From contig CAJUIP010000027.1 of NCBI GenBank assembly GCA_910586315.1, positions 1 through 45,747 of the forward strand: DNA of 45,747 nt. Reading direction: 5' to 3'. Made by a program: the position numbers and the translations under genes. This document shows positions 15,972 through 24,151 of this stretch, in pieces; within the stretch, counting starts at the first letter, position 1, and each line of letters begins with the position of its first letter. The DNA comes from an uncultured Lachnospiraceae bacterium (GTDB lineage: Bacteria; Bacillota; Clostridia; Lachnospirales; Lachnospiraceae). The notes under the pieces were generated by a model. The model made no database searches and was not told where the DNA came from. It saw only the letters and a program-made list of their open reading frames with translations.

Positions 15972-16784
15972 TTAAAGTTCCAGCTTATATATGGTTTCCG
16001 CGTTTTTATAGAACACACGTCCCCAGTGTTCTTCCGGAATCAGCCATTTGGTAAACGCAATATAATCTCCGTAATTGGCTAAAGGCCAGTCGGTTCCGAA
16101 CATGAATTTTTCATAGCAGTCACAGTAGGAAATCCATGTTTTTAAAGTCTCCAGATACCCTCTCTGCTTCTCTAAAAGACTCGGGAAGTTCACTTTGCCC
16201 TCCAGAAGTCCGGAAAGGTCCACCGCCACATTCTCATTTTTCTCCACCACCGCCGCCGCATCCATAAGCCAGGGATTTCCAAAATGGCACATAACAAACT
16301 GTACCCCGGGGTGGCGTACGGCCGCCTCGTCCATGGTAAGCGGGTGGCTGTATTTTAAATAGGCCTTGGAGCCGGCAGTCTGTCCCATATGCACCGCCAC
16401 CGGCTTCTGGTATTTTTCCGCCAGCTCATACACCGGTTCGTAGACGGGATCCGTAATATAGTATTTATTATATCCCGGATACAATTTAATTCCCACACAT
16501 TCCCTTCGTTTCAGGTTTTCCTCCAAAAGCCCGCAGGCATCTTCCACGGAGCGATTCTGCAGACACGTCCTGTCTATACCGATGCAGTAGCGAAGAAATT
16601 CCGGATATACATGATCTTCGGCTTTCATACTGCGGTTTCCCATGACGATTCCGCAGGTAATGTCCAGGGCCTTATACTGCTCTCTTAAGTGGTCCCCGGT
16701 GTTTTCATGGCCTGCCTGTCTGGCCAGGACATCAAAATGAGGATATTCCGGACAAAAGTGAAGATGTGCGTCAATGATTTTCAT
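15972..16784 (-). CDS. Amidohydrolase-family metal-dependent hydrolase (PF04909)
   Basis: A 270-residue TIM-barrel hydrolase of the amidohydrolase-2 group. The metal ligands are visible: DAHLHF at residues 5-10, AVHMG near 131, MCHFGNPW near 165 and GTDWPLANYGD near 230. VGIKLYPGY near 97 is typical of the group. Relatives include decarboxylases and lactone hydrolases, so the substrate cannot be assigned. It stands alone, with the ABC importer downstream separated by a promoter. Confidence 0.85.
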   Translation of the reverse strand: MKIIDAHLHFCPEYPHFDVLARQAGHENTGDHLREQYKALDITCGIVMGNRSMKAEDHVYPEFLRYCIGIDRTCLQNRSVEDACGLLEENLKRRECVGIKLYPGYNKYYITDPVYEPVYELAEKYQKPVAVHMGQTAGSKAYLKYSHPLTMDEAAVRHPGVQFVMCHFGNPWLMDAAAVVEKNENVAVDLSGLLEGKVNFPSLLEKQRGYLETLKTWISYCDCYEKFMFGTDWPLANYGDYIAFTKWLIPEEHWGRVFYKNAETIYKLEL

Positions 16785-16825
16785 AATTTTCCCTTCCCCC
16801 TTTCATCATATCGCAGGACGAGCAT

Positions 16826-16927
16826 AAGGGGCTGTTACAAAATAGAAAAATTCATCAAAATATAGTATACTATTCTTAAATGGAAAACTACATTTTGTAT
16901 GAAAGATTCATTTTGCAACAGCCCCTT
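16826..16927. repeat. Long inverted repeat (GGGGCTGTTGCAAAAT type)
   Basis: Arms of 18 bases with a single mismatch, 16826-16843 and 16910-16927, enclose 66 bases that include the palindrome ATAGTATACTAT. There is no T run after the stem on either strand, so it is not a normal terminator. Similar core sequence appears in hairpins near 34058 and 38727. Confidence 0.65.
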
Positions 16928-16936
16928 AATCGCTGT

Positions 16937-17389
16937 TTAAAAATATTTACGGTTTCCCCAGAGGTTGCTCCGCTTTAAATCCAGATACTCGTTATAGGCC
17001 TTTTCCAGAATCTGTTTTTCATTGGAAAATTTCAGAAGATGGTAGGCCTCATAAAATTTGTAGTAACCGGAGTCCACGAAGAATTCCTCCCGTTGTGGTT
17101 TACTATAATAACTGTCCGCCATCATCAGATACCAGTGTACGTCTTTTTCCACCGTATCCTGAGGGGTATTGAAGGAATACTGGCTTTTTCCGATATATTT
17201 AATGATCGAAGCTGAAACACCAGTTTCTTCCTTTACTTCCCTGAGGGCGGTTTCCTTAAACTCTTCCCCTGGTTCCACAGTTCCTTTCGGCAAAACCCAT
17301 CCTTCATACTTATTTTTATAATTTTTATAAAGTACAAGAATTTTACCTCGAAATATAACCACACCGCCACAGCTCGTTGCTTCTATCAT
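16937..17389 (-). CDS. NUDIX hydrolase
   Basis: A 150-residue protein with a complete Nudix box, GTVEPGEEFKETALREVKEETG (about 36-57), preceded by WVLPK. These enzymes cleave nucleoside diphosphates linked to another moiety, such as damaged nucleotides or dinucleoside polyphosphates; the exact substrate is unknown. ATG after AGGAGG. Its promoter lies in the remains of the MATE pseudogene upstream. An 8-base leader hairpin (AAGGGCAT with ATGCCCTT, 17407-17432) lies just before the ribosome site. Confidence 0.9.
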   Translation of the reverse strand: MIEATSCGGVVIFRGKILVLYKNYKNKYEGWVLPKGTVEPGEEFKETALREVKEETGVSASIIKYIGKSQYSFNTPQDTVEKDVHWYLMMADSYYSKPQREEFFVDSGYYKFYEAYHLLKFSNEKQILEKAYNEYLDLKRSNLWGNRKYF

Positions 17390-17457
17390 TGCAATTCCTC
17401 CTGATGAAGGGCATCCAAAAACCCATGCCCTTTTGGTGTGTACTGTACGCTGAAACC

Positions 17458-17486
17458 AGTATACTTCTTTTTAAGGATAATTGCAA
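17458..17486 (-). promoter_or_regulatory. Promoter of the NUDIX gene
   Basis: TTGCAA (17481-17486), 17-base spacer and TATACT (17458-17463) on the minus strand, next to the broken end of the MATE pseudogene. Confidence 0.65.
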
Positions 17487-17510
17487 CCATAGTTTATTTT
17501 TGCAGTTACA

Positions 17511-18429
17511 GCTGAAAAGCCGCAGAGCCATTATTTGCAATTGCTTATTGCTTCCCAAATCTACAAACTCAGGATCACTGTTGAAAATGCGGATAACATA
17601 CTGTGAGAATGCCACTACTACGGCCGTAGCAGTTATCGTAAAGACAGAATTCGTCGTAAGCGCCAGTTTAATCACAGCCCGCACTTTGTCATAGGCTTCG
17701 GCGCCATAATTGTATCCAATGATAGGCTGAGAACCCTGGGCCACCCCTCCACCGGCAATAAAACAAACTGGAACATGGAGAATAAAATCGTCATGGCACT
17801 GACGGCTAAGTCACCCTCATAAATGTAGACCTGACGGTTAAAGCACACATGAAGCACTCTCTCTGAAGCGCTCATAAAGAAAGGGGCCGATCCTAAAATG
17901 ATAATCTGTCTGAGAACAGACCAGTCCAGACGAAAATTCTCTATCCGGACGCGCAGGACGGGCTTTTTTCCGAACAGGAAAACCAGCACACATATAAAAG
18001 ATGCAAGCTGACTGATGACGGTAGCCAGAGCCGCTCCGGCTACACCCAAATGCAGGACAAAGATAAACACCGGATCCAGGACCATATTCAGTGCGGCACC
18101 TAACATGGTGGTAATCATGGCTGTCCTGGCGAAACCCTGACTGGTAATATAATAGTTCATTCCAATGGCAATCTGCACAAAGGCTGTGCCCATTATGTAG
18201 ATAGTAAGGTAACTGTCCGCATAGGGCAAAGTCCGGCCGCTGGCACCAAAAGTAACAGCAGAGGAATCTTGGCCGACAGAACCCCCGCAGTAATAAGCAC
18301 CGAAGTCAAAAGCAGCATAAACAAGCTGTTTCCCAGGAATTTCTCGGCCGTTTTATTATCTTGCCTGCCCATGTGTATGGCCGCATGAGGGAAACCTCCC
18401 CGGCCAAACATACCGGTAAAAGCGCTCAC
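17511..18429 (-). pseudogene. MATE-family efflux transporter remnant
   Basis: Three pieces in different frames read in order as one MATE protein: GMFGRGGFPHAAIHMGRQDN (from 18429), then LPYADSYLTIYIMG to PLMF-like FQFVLLPVEG, then VAQGSQPIIGYNYGAEAYDK to about 17511. A one-base shift near 18245 (GASGRT/LPYADSY) and another in the G run near 17745 break the frame. The first 50-60 residues and the last 130 or so are missing. Loss at both ends makes sequencing error an unlikely full explanation. An intact but different MATE gene lies next to it. Confidence 0.85.
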
Positions 18430-18681
18430 TACTGTTTTTTTAAACAGCGGTGATTTTTAAGCGGGTCTGTGGCATTTTTTAAGCATCGGGTTTCGGTCCC
18501 TATGCATGAGAAAAAGCCATACGACATCTTAACATTCACCGTTTCTTTTTTCTTTTTCACCCGGTATAATTTCAGCGAAAAAAGAAAAAAATGTGCGCTT
18601 TGGCGCACAATAAATCCGCTACGCGGCACCGCAGATATTTTCAGACGGTATCGCTTGTCATAAAATCAGGAGGAGAAAAAC
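18430..18681. other. Intergenic region before the intact MATE gene
   Basis: No gene seen. It holds a possible -10 TATAAT (about 18563-18568) with a poor -35, and a hairpin TGTGCGC/GCGCACA with a four-base loop at 18590-18607. The ribosome site CAGGAGGAG is at 18667-18675. Confidence 0.4.
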
Positions 18682-20046
18682 ATGAATGAAACCAGAGCCG
18701 CCCGGGAAAACCGGCAGCAATTGCTCACCGAAGGCAAGCCATACAAAAAAATCATCGGCTTCACCATACCGACCTTGATTGGCAGCTTATTCCAACAGCT
18801 TTACAATATGGCTGATTCCCTGATCGTCAGCCGCGCCTTAGGGGTACAGGCGTTCGCCGGGGTCAGTAGCACCGGCAGCATTACATTTTTAATATTAGGC
18901 TTCGCCCAGGGCCTTACCGCCGGGCTTGCTGTACAGATTTCCCAAAGCATCGGATCCGGGGATGCTCAGGCGGTAAAGCGGCATTATATACACAATCTGG
19001 TCATCAGCACAGTAGTCACTGCCCTGCTTACCATTTTCAGTCTGCTGGGCACAGACTGGCTTCTGGCCGTTATGAGAACGCCGGCGGACGTCCTGGATTA
19101 TGCCCAAAGCTACATCCGGATTATATTTGGCGGCATGGCCGCCTCCATGTTCTATAACTTTTTCTCCAACACCCTTCGGGCGCTGGGGGACAGCAAATCT
19201 CCGCTATACTTCCTGTTTGCAGCCTCCGGGTTGAACGTCGTGCTTGATATTGGATTCATTTTATTTACCCCTCTGGGGGTGGCCGGCGCGGCCTGGGCCA
19301 CAGTGGTTTCTCAGGGAGTCTCTGCAGCCCTGTGTCTGATTCTGATTTTAAAAAAGGTAGAGGTACTCTCTCTTAAGGGATACCGGGAATCGCTGCAGCT
19401 GTCTGTCCTCCTCCAGAACCTGCGTCTGGGCCTGCCCATGGCTTTCCAGTCCTCCATCATCGCATTGGGCACGATCTTCATGACTTACGCCACCAACCGT
19501 ATGGGCAGTATGGCCGTAGCGGCCTACGCGGCGGGCAACAAAATTGATGGTATCGCTGTGGAGCCGCTTCGGTCTTTGGGCATGACCATGCTTACCTACG
19601 CCGGCCAGAATTACGGCGCGAAAAAATACAGCCGTATTTTGCAGGGGGTACGGCAGAGCATACTCATCGCAGCCATATTATCTCTTGCCCTGGGTCTTAC
19701 GATGGTTTTAGGCGGGAGAAGCCTGGCCTACATTTTTCTCGGCACGAATGACACGGAGGTTTTGGGCCAAACAGCACTGATGCTGCTGGTGCATGGCGTA
19801 TGCTATATGATATTAGCGCTGCTGTTCCTGTTCCGCTTCACGGTACAGGGCCTGGGACAGACGCTGCTGCCCACCCTGGCGGGCGTGATGGAACTGGTAA
19901 TGCGTACCATAGCAGCATTCTTGCTGGTACCAAAGCTGGAATTTCTGGGTGCGGCGGTGGCTACTCCCCTCTCCTGGCTGGGAGCTCTGATTCCGGTAGC
20001 GGCTGCCTATTTTTTTGCGGCGCGGAAACTGCACAGGGAGACATGA
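18682..20046 (+). CDS. MATE-family multidrug/cation antiporter
   Basis: A 454-residue membrane protein with about twelve hydrophobic segments, expected to export toxic compounds using an ion gradient. The typical first segment IIGFTIPTLIGSLFQQLYNM is at 24-43, followed by DSLIVSRALGVQAFAGVSS. Internal duplication is seen in the second-half start GLPMAFQSSIIALGTIFMT. ATG with CAGGAGGAG. It converges with the AraC gene and sits beside a degraded MATE gene in the opposite orientation, perhaps having replaced its function. Confidence 0.92.
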   Translation: MNETRAARENRQQLLTEGKPYKKIIGFTIPTLIGSLFQQLYNMADSLIVSRALGVQAFAGVSSTGSITFLILGFAQGLTAGLAVQISQSIGSGDAQAVKRHYIHNLVISTVVTALLTIFSLLGTDWLLAVMRTPADVLDYAQSYIRIIFGGMAASMFYNFFSNTLRALGDSKSPLYFLFAASGLNVVLDIGFILFTPLGVAGAAWATVVSQGVSAALCLILILKKVEVLSLKGYRESLQLSVLLQNLRLGLPMAFQSSIIALGTIFMTYATNRMGSMAVAAYAAGNKIDGIAVEPLRSLGMTMLTYAGQNYGAKKYSRILQGVRQSILIAAILSLALGLTMVLGGRSLAYIFLGTNDTEVLGQTALMLLVHGVCYMILALLFLFRFTVQGLGQTLLPTLAGVMELVMRTIAAFLLVPKLEFLGAAVATPLSWLGALIPVAAAYFFAARKLHRET

Positions 20047-20083
20047 AAAAAATAAACGTTTTCTTTTGCATAATACAGCTCTG

Positions 20084-21037
20084 TCAGTGTCTGAGCCCTA
20101 TATATTCCCGGGGTGAGCAGTGGAAATACTCCCGGAATGCCTTGTAAAAGTTGCTGCTGTTACTGTAACCCAGCATATCCGCAATCTCTTCGATGGACAA
20201 ATTGGTTCCCTCAAGCAGCAGAACGGCCCTCTCCATACGCAATGTCAACAGGATCTGCGAGAAAGTTTTCCCCTGCTCCCGGCGCAAAAGCCCGGAGATA
20301 TAATTGGGATGGTAGGCAAAATGAGCCGAAATCTCTTTCAGTGTTACGGTCTCTGTATGTTCGCCCATGTAGCGAACAATCTGCTCGGACAGTCTTTTGG
20401 GTTTTTCCTCTGGCCTTTCCACGCGGTATTGCCTGGCGATGTGCATTAGCACCGCCATCGCCAACGGCTTTAGGATTGCCTGGGTGTCCGCTTTTTTGGC
20501 AGCATACTCCTGCACCATCATTTCCAGCAGAATGCGAAGAGGGGAATTTTTCTCAAACCGCAAATGAAGAAATTCATCGGAAAACTGGTTGATCCGCGGT
20601 TCCAGAAAGAACTTAAACAGCGCCGGGTCCTGCGAAAGGACCGGCAGAAAAGATCTGAAAAACAAATCTTTTTTCATCAGTACACCAATGATAATGAACT
20701 CCTCATCGCCATCCTTATTGAGGGCATAGCCGGTATAGGGCTGGCCCACATAGCATTCGCCTTCGCCTATGGTAATAAAGTTATCATACTGGTAGCTGAT
20801 GGCGTCATAACTGCCTTTATAGGCGTAATTGAGGAAGAAAAAGTCCTGCCGGTGAAAAGTTTCAAAAATACTTGTGCCTTTATGGACACAGACGATAATT
20901 TCCTCCTCCGGCAGCCCTGGCCAGGCCCAGGCCCTGGCCCAGCGGTCTTGTGGGGCCACGTCCAGATAGTGCCAATTCCGGGCAGCAAAGTCCGCGCCAA
21001 GTTTTTCCAGAGCGCGGCAAAGTCTCATTGTCCGCAT
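20084..21037 (-). CDS. AraC-family transcriptional regulator
   Basis: A 317-residue regulator. The N-terminal half (about 1-200) is a likely cupin-type sensing domain and contains FLNYAYKGSYDAISYQYDN and a FITIGEGECYVGQPYTGYAL strand pattern. The C-terminal 100 residues hold two helix-turn-helix units: VTLKEISAHFAYHPNYISGL near 226 and LSIEEIADMLGYSNSSNFYK near 272, then the CSPREYI ending. It is tail-to-tail with the MATE gene. Target and ligand are unknown. ATG after GGAGG; a second in-frame ATG three codons on is also possible. Confidence 0.9.
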   Translation of the reverse strand: MRTMRLCRALEKLGADFAARNWHYLDVAPQDRWARAWAWPGLPEEEIIVCVHKGTSIFETFHRQDFFFLNYAYKGSYDAISYQYDNFITIGEGECYVGQPYTGYALNKDGDEEFIIIGVLMKKDLFFRSFLPVLSQDPALFKFFLEPRINQFSDEFLHLRFEKNSPLRILLEMMVQEYAAKKADTQAILKPLAMAVLMHIARQYRVERPEEKPKRLSEQIVRYMGEHTETVTLKEISAHFAYHPNYISGLLRREQGKTFSQILLTLRMERAVLLLEGTNLSIEEIADMLGYSNSSNFYKAFREYFHCSPREYIGLRH

Positions 21038-21198
21038 AGACCTCCTACCTCCTCATGGTCTACTGAATCAGAAGACCCCAGTCTTTCATACGCCAGGTAC
21101 ACAGGGCGGTATCCTCATCCCCCGAACTGCAGCAGATTTATCTCCCAAATCCGCGCCACAGGCAGCCATCAGGGCCTGCGGAAATCTTTCCTATACAG

Positions 21199-21217
21199 GA
21201 TACCTGTGAACAGTAAC
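21199..21217. repeat. Fragment with the GTTACTGTTCAC end sequence
   Basis: GATACCTGTGAACAGTAAC, the complement of a GTTACTGTTCACAGG terminus as found in the palindromic repeat family. The rest of 21038-21268 shows no gene. Confidence 0.45.
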
Positions 21218-21268
21218 CATCGCAGACACAGCACATTTCACGTTTTTATTGGGCAGAAGTCTCTTTCT

Positions 21269-22282
21269 TTACCTGTAACCGTTAGGATTCTGAGACTGCC
21301 ATCTCCAGCCGTCCGCGCACATCTCATCAATGCCTCTCCTGGCCTCCCAGCCCAGCTCCCTTTTAGCTTTTGCGGGATCTGCATAGCAGGCGGCAATATC
21401 TCCGGCGCGCCTCGGCTTTATCACATAGGGAATTTCCTTCCCAACGGCTCTGGAAAAAGCATGAATCATATCAAGAACGCTGTATCCCTGTCCGGTTCCC
21501 AGATTGTAGATATATACAGCCGGGGCATCCTCAAATTTCTTTAAGGCTTTCACATGGCCCTCTGCCAAGTCCATCACATGGATATAGTCGCGGACTCCTG
21601 TTCCGTCGGGCGTATCATAATCGTTTCCGAATACGCCCACCTCCTTCAGCTTTCCAACGGCAACCTGCGTAATATAAGGAGTCAGGTTGTTGGGAATCCC
21701 TGCCGGGTCTTCCCCGATCATGCCGCTTTCATGGGCGCCCACCGGGTTAAAGTAACGCAGAAGGATTACGCTCCACTCCGGATCTGCCTTCTGGATATCC
21801 GTAAGAATCTGCTCCAGCATGCTCTTTGTCTGCCCGTAAGGGTTCGTGCACTGTCCCTTGGGGCATTCCTCGGTAATCGGAACAAAGGCCGGATCTCCGT
21901 AAACTGTGGCAGAAGAGCTGAAGATAATCTTTTTTACTCCGTGCTTTCTCATCACATCACAGAGAACCAGGGTTCCCGTGATGTTATTATAGTAATATTC
22001 CAGAGGCTTGGCCACTGACTCGCCTACGGCCTTCAAACCTGCGAAATGAATCACTGCGTCAATTTTTTCCTTCTCAAAGATGTTTTCCAGGGCGTCCCGG
22101 TCCAGCATATCTGCTTTATAAAAGACAAGATCCTTTCCGGTAAGCTTTTTTACCCTGTTTAAGGACTCTTCCGAAGCGTTGCTTAAGTTATCAAAAACAA
22201 CGACTTCATGTCCCTGGTTTAAAAGCTCCAGGCATGTATGGCTTCCAATATAACCGGCGCCTCCGGTAACTAAAATTCTCAT
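21269..22282 (-). CDS. galE: UDP-glucose 4-epimerase
   Basis: Interconverts UDP-glucose and UDP-galactose for galactose use and for surface polysaccharides. Extended short-chain dehydrogenase fold: NAD motif GGAGYIGSH at 7-15, catalytic SSS at 122-124, and Tyr149 with Lys153 in PYGQTKSM. LRYFNPVGAHESG near 176 and the GTG(V)RDYIHVMDLA stretch are family marks. Length 337 aa is normal. No other Leloir gene is in the window, so a cell-surface role is as likely as catabolism. Confidence 0.96.
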   Translation of the reverse strand: MRILVTGGAGYIGSHTCLELLNQGHEVVVFDNLSNASEESLNRVKKLTGKDLVFYKADMLDRDALENIFEKEKIDAVIHFAGLKAVGESVAKPLEYYYNNITGTLVLCDVMRKHGVKKIIFSSSATVYGDPAFVPITEECPKGQCTNPYGQTKSMLEQILTDIQKADPEWSVILLRYFNPVGAHESGMIGEDPAGIPNNLTPYITQVAVGKLKEVGVFGNDYDTPDGTGVRDYIHVMDLAEGHVKALKKFEDAPAVYIYNLGTGQGYSVLDMIHAFSRAVGKEIPYVIKPRRAGDIAACYADPAKAKRELGWEARRGIDEMCADGWRWQSQNPNGYR

Positions 22283-22390
22283 AATTCCTGCCTCTCTTTC
22301 TCATAAAAATGGGAATCGTTTAGATATCTCCTGAACGGTTACGGCATACAGCCGTACATTTTTACACAAGATGCTTTTTCAGCACTTTTC

Positions 22391-22453
22391 GTTACTGTTC
22401 GCGGGAGGGGACATCTGTTTTTATCCGTTTTTCCACGCCCCGTGAACTGTTAC
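22391..22453. repeat. Palindromic MITE-like element, short copy 2
   Basis: A 63-base element starting GTTACTGTTCGCGGGAGGGG and ending CGCCCCGTGAACTGTTAC, with TTTTTATCCGTTTTTCC between. It looks like an internal-deletion form of the longer copy that starts 70 bases further on. It lies between galE and the PBP gene. Confidence 0.7.
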
Positions 22454-22523
22454 CACTTTTATTCTATCACGGCGCTGCCCAAAATAAAATACGATTTTCT
22501 TCTTGGATTCCATATATTTTTAC

Positions 22524-22665
22524 GTTACCATTCACGGGGCGGGGAAAAACGGATAAAAACAGGCGTCAAGCTTGCTTGTAAGACTGATTTTATCCGTTTT
22601 TCCACATCGGGTGAACGCCCGATGCTTCTTGTCCGCGGTACGCGGGCAAGAAGATGCCCCCTCCC
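22524..22665. repeat. Palindromic MITE-like element, long copy 3
   Basis: Starts GTTACCATTCACGGGGCGGG. A 16-base perfect stem joins 22543-22558 with 22588-22603; the loop holds CAAGCTTGCTTG. Then CATCGGG/CCCGATG and CTTCTTG/CAAGAAG hairpins follow, ending at ATGCCCCCTCCC, where the usual GTGAACAGTAAC end is missing. It matches copy 1 block for block. Short open frames running through it are artefacts of the repeat. Confidence 0.8.
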
Positions 22666-22723
22666 ATTATGATACCGACTCCCGGTCAATAAGCGAAATG
22701 ATTAACCATGGAGTGAGCAGGAA

Positions 22724-24151
22724 CTACGGCGTCAGCCAGGCGTCAAAAAGTTTTCTTGCGATGGGGGCCGCCGTCTTTCCTCCGGAGCCGCTCTCCTCCA
22801 CAATCACACAGACAGCAATTTTGGGATTTTCCGCCGGGGCAAATCCCACAAACCAGGCATGCGTCTCTCTCCCGGTCTCAAACTCCGCAGAACCTGTTTT
22901 TCCTGCCGCCGTGTAAGCGTCTGTCAGGAGCGCCGAGCCTGTCCCCTCGGCCACTACCTGTTTTAAAAGCGCTGTGAGGGCAGCAGATTCATTGGCCACC
23001 ATCAGCTCCCCGCAGACAGACGGCATAAATTTCTTCACGGTCTGTCCTCCCGTATTTTCCACATGGTCAATGAAATAAGGAGTCATAAGAATCCCGCCGT
23101 TGGCAATGGCCGACATCACTAATAGATTGTGCATGGGCGTCACGAGAGTCCCGCCCTGGCCTATAACGGTCTGAAAAATCTCCCAGGTATCCGCGTTCTC
23201 TCCCATCTGATAAATACTCTTATTATATGGAAGAGAAACAGGCAGCTCCCTGTTAAATAAAAGCTGTTCTGATAAGCTTTTCAGTTCTTTTAAGTTCAGG
23301 GAAAGTCCAAGAGAGGCAAAGGCACCGTTGCAGGAATTTGCAAAGGCCAGCCCGAAATCCTGGTCCCCATGGGCAGTTTTATGATAGCACTGAATTTTGT
23401 AGGATTCATATTCATAGATACCGTCACAGGAAAAATTATAGCCGGGATAGGTCCCCTGATTCTCCCTCATATATTCCAGGGCAGTGATGATCTTAAAGGT
23501 GGAGCCGGGCGGATAAAGCCCCTGAGTTGCTCTGTTTAAAAGAAGCGCCTCGGAACCATCTCCGCTTACCAGTTCCTCCCACTGGGCTGCCACCACATTA
23601 GGGTCAAAGGCTGGCTTTGACACCATGGCCAGAACCTTTCCCGTATCCGGCTCCATAGCGACAACGGCTCCCCGTCTGTCCCCCAGGGCCTCATACGCGA
23701 TGGTCTGGAGCTCATTATTTAAAGTGGTCACCACGTTATCTCCGATGTTTTTTTGTTCAGAAAGCTCATTCACGACCTTTTCCATCAGGTTCACGTGTGA
23801 GTTCACCAGATAGAAATTGGCCAGGGATTCCATTCCCGTCTTTCCCATGGTAGAATATCCCACCACATGGGCGTACTGCTGCCCTTTTGGGTAGCTTCTG
23901 GTCTCCGTTCCGTCCTCAGATACCAGGGTTTCCGCCAGCACGGTTCCGTCATCGGCAAGTATTTTTCCCCGGACCACCCGTTTCTCCATTCCGTTTATTC
24001 TGGCATTATAGGGATTATTTATGGTGTCTTCGCTTTCAGCAAAAATGAAATGTGCAAAGTACAGGCTCATACAGAGAAATACTCCCACAACTCCGTAAGC
24101 GAACCAGAGGATATTTCTATTGGCCTTCGGATTGGGCTTCCCCTTTTTCAT
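22724..24151 (-). CDS. Class B penicillin-binding protein (peptidoglycan transpeptidase)
   Basis: Crosslinks peptidoglycan outside the membrane. One N-terminal membrane anchor (about 14-38) precedes a dimerisation region and a transpeptidase domain. The three active-site motifs are present: Ser217-Thr-Phe-Lys220 in YPPGSTFK, SCN at 273-275 and KTG at 418-420. At 475 aa it is short, of the PbpA/FtsI-like kind that pairs with a SEDS protein. Its start overlaps the end of the SEDS gene by 35 bases and has a GGAGGAAGAGG site, so the two should be made together. The repeats after it serve as the likely transcript end. Confidence 0.93.
   Translation of the reverse strand: MKKGKPNPKANRNILWFAYGVVGVFLCMSLYFAHFIFAESEDTINNPYNARINGMEKRVVRGKILADDGTVLAETLVSEDGTETRSYPKGQQYAHVVGYSTMGKTGMESLANFYLVNSHVNLMEKVVNELSEQKNIGDNVVTTLNNELQTIAYEALGDRRGAVVAMEPDTGKVLAMVSKPAFDPNVVAAQWEELVSGDGSEALLLNRATQGLYPPGSTFKIITALEYMRENQGTYPGYNFSCDGIYEYESYKIQCYHKTAHGDQDFGLAFANSCNGAFASLGLSLNLKELKSLSEQLLFNRELPVSLPYNKSIYQMGENADTWEIFQTVIGQGGTLVTPMHNLLVMSAIANGGILMTPYFIDHVENTGGQTVKKFMPSVCGELMVANESAALTALLKQVVAEGTGSALLTDAYTAAGKTGSAEFETGRETHAWFVGFAPAENPKIAVCVIVEESGSGGKTAAPIARKLFDAWLTP

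Noticed and set aside
22442..22916. Open frames of 76 and 114 residues near the PBP gene end, one starting MLVRLILSVFPHRVNARCF
   Set aside because: They arise from the palindromic repeat; the frame at 12479-12742 reads almost the same because it crosses another copy.
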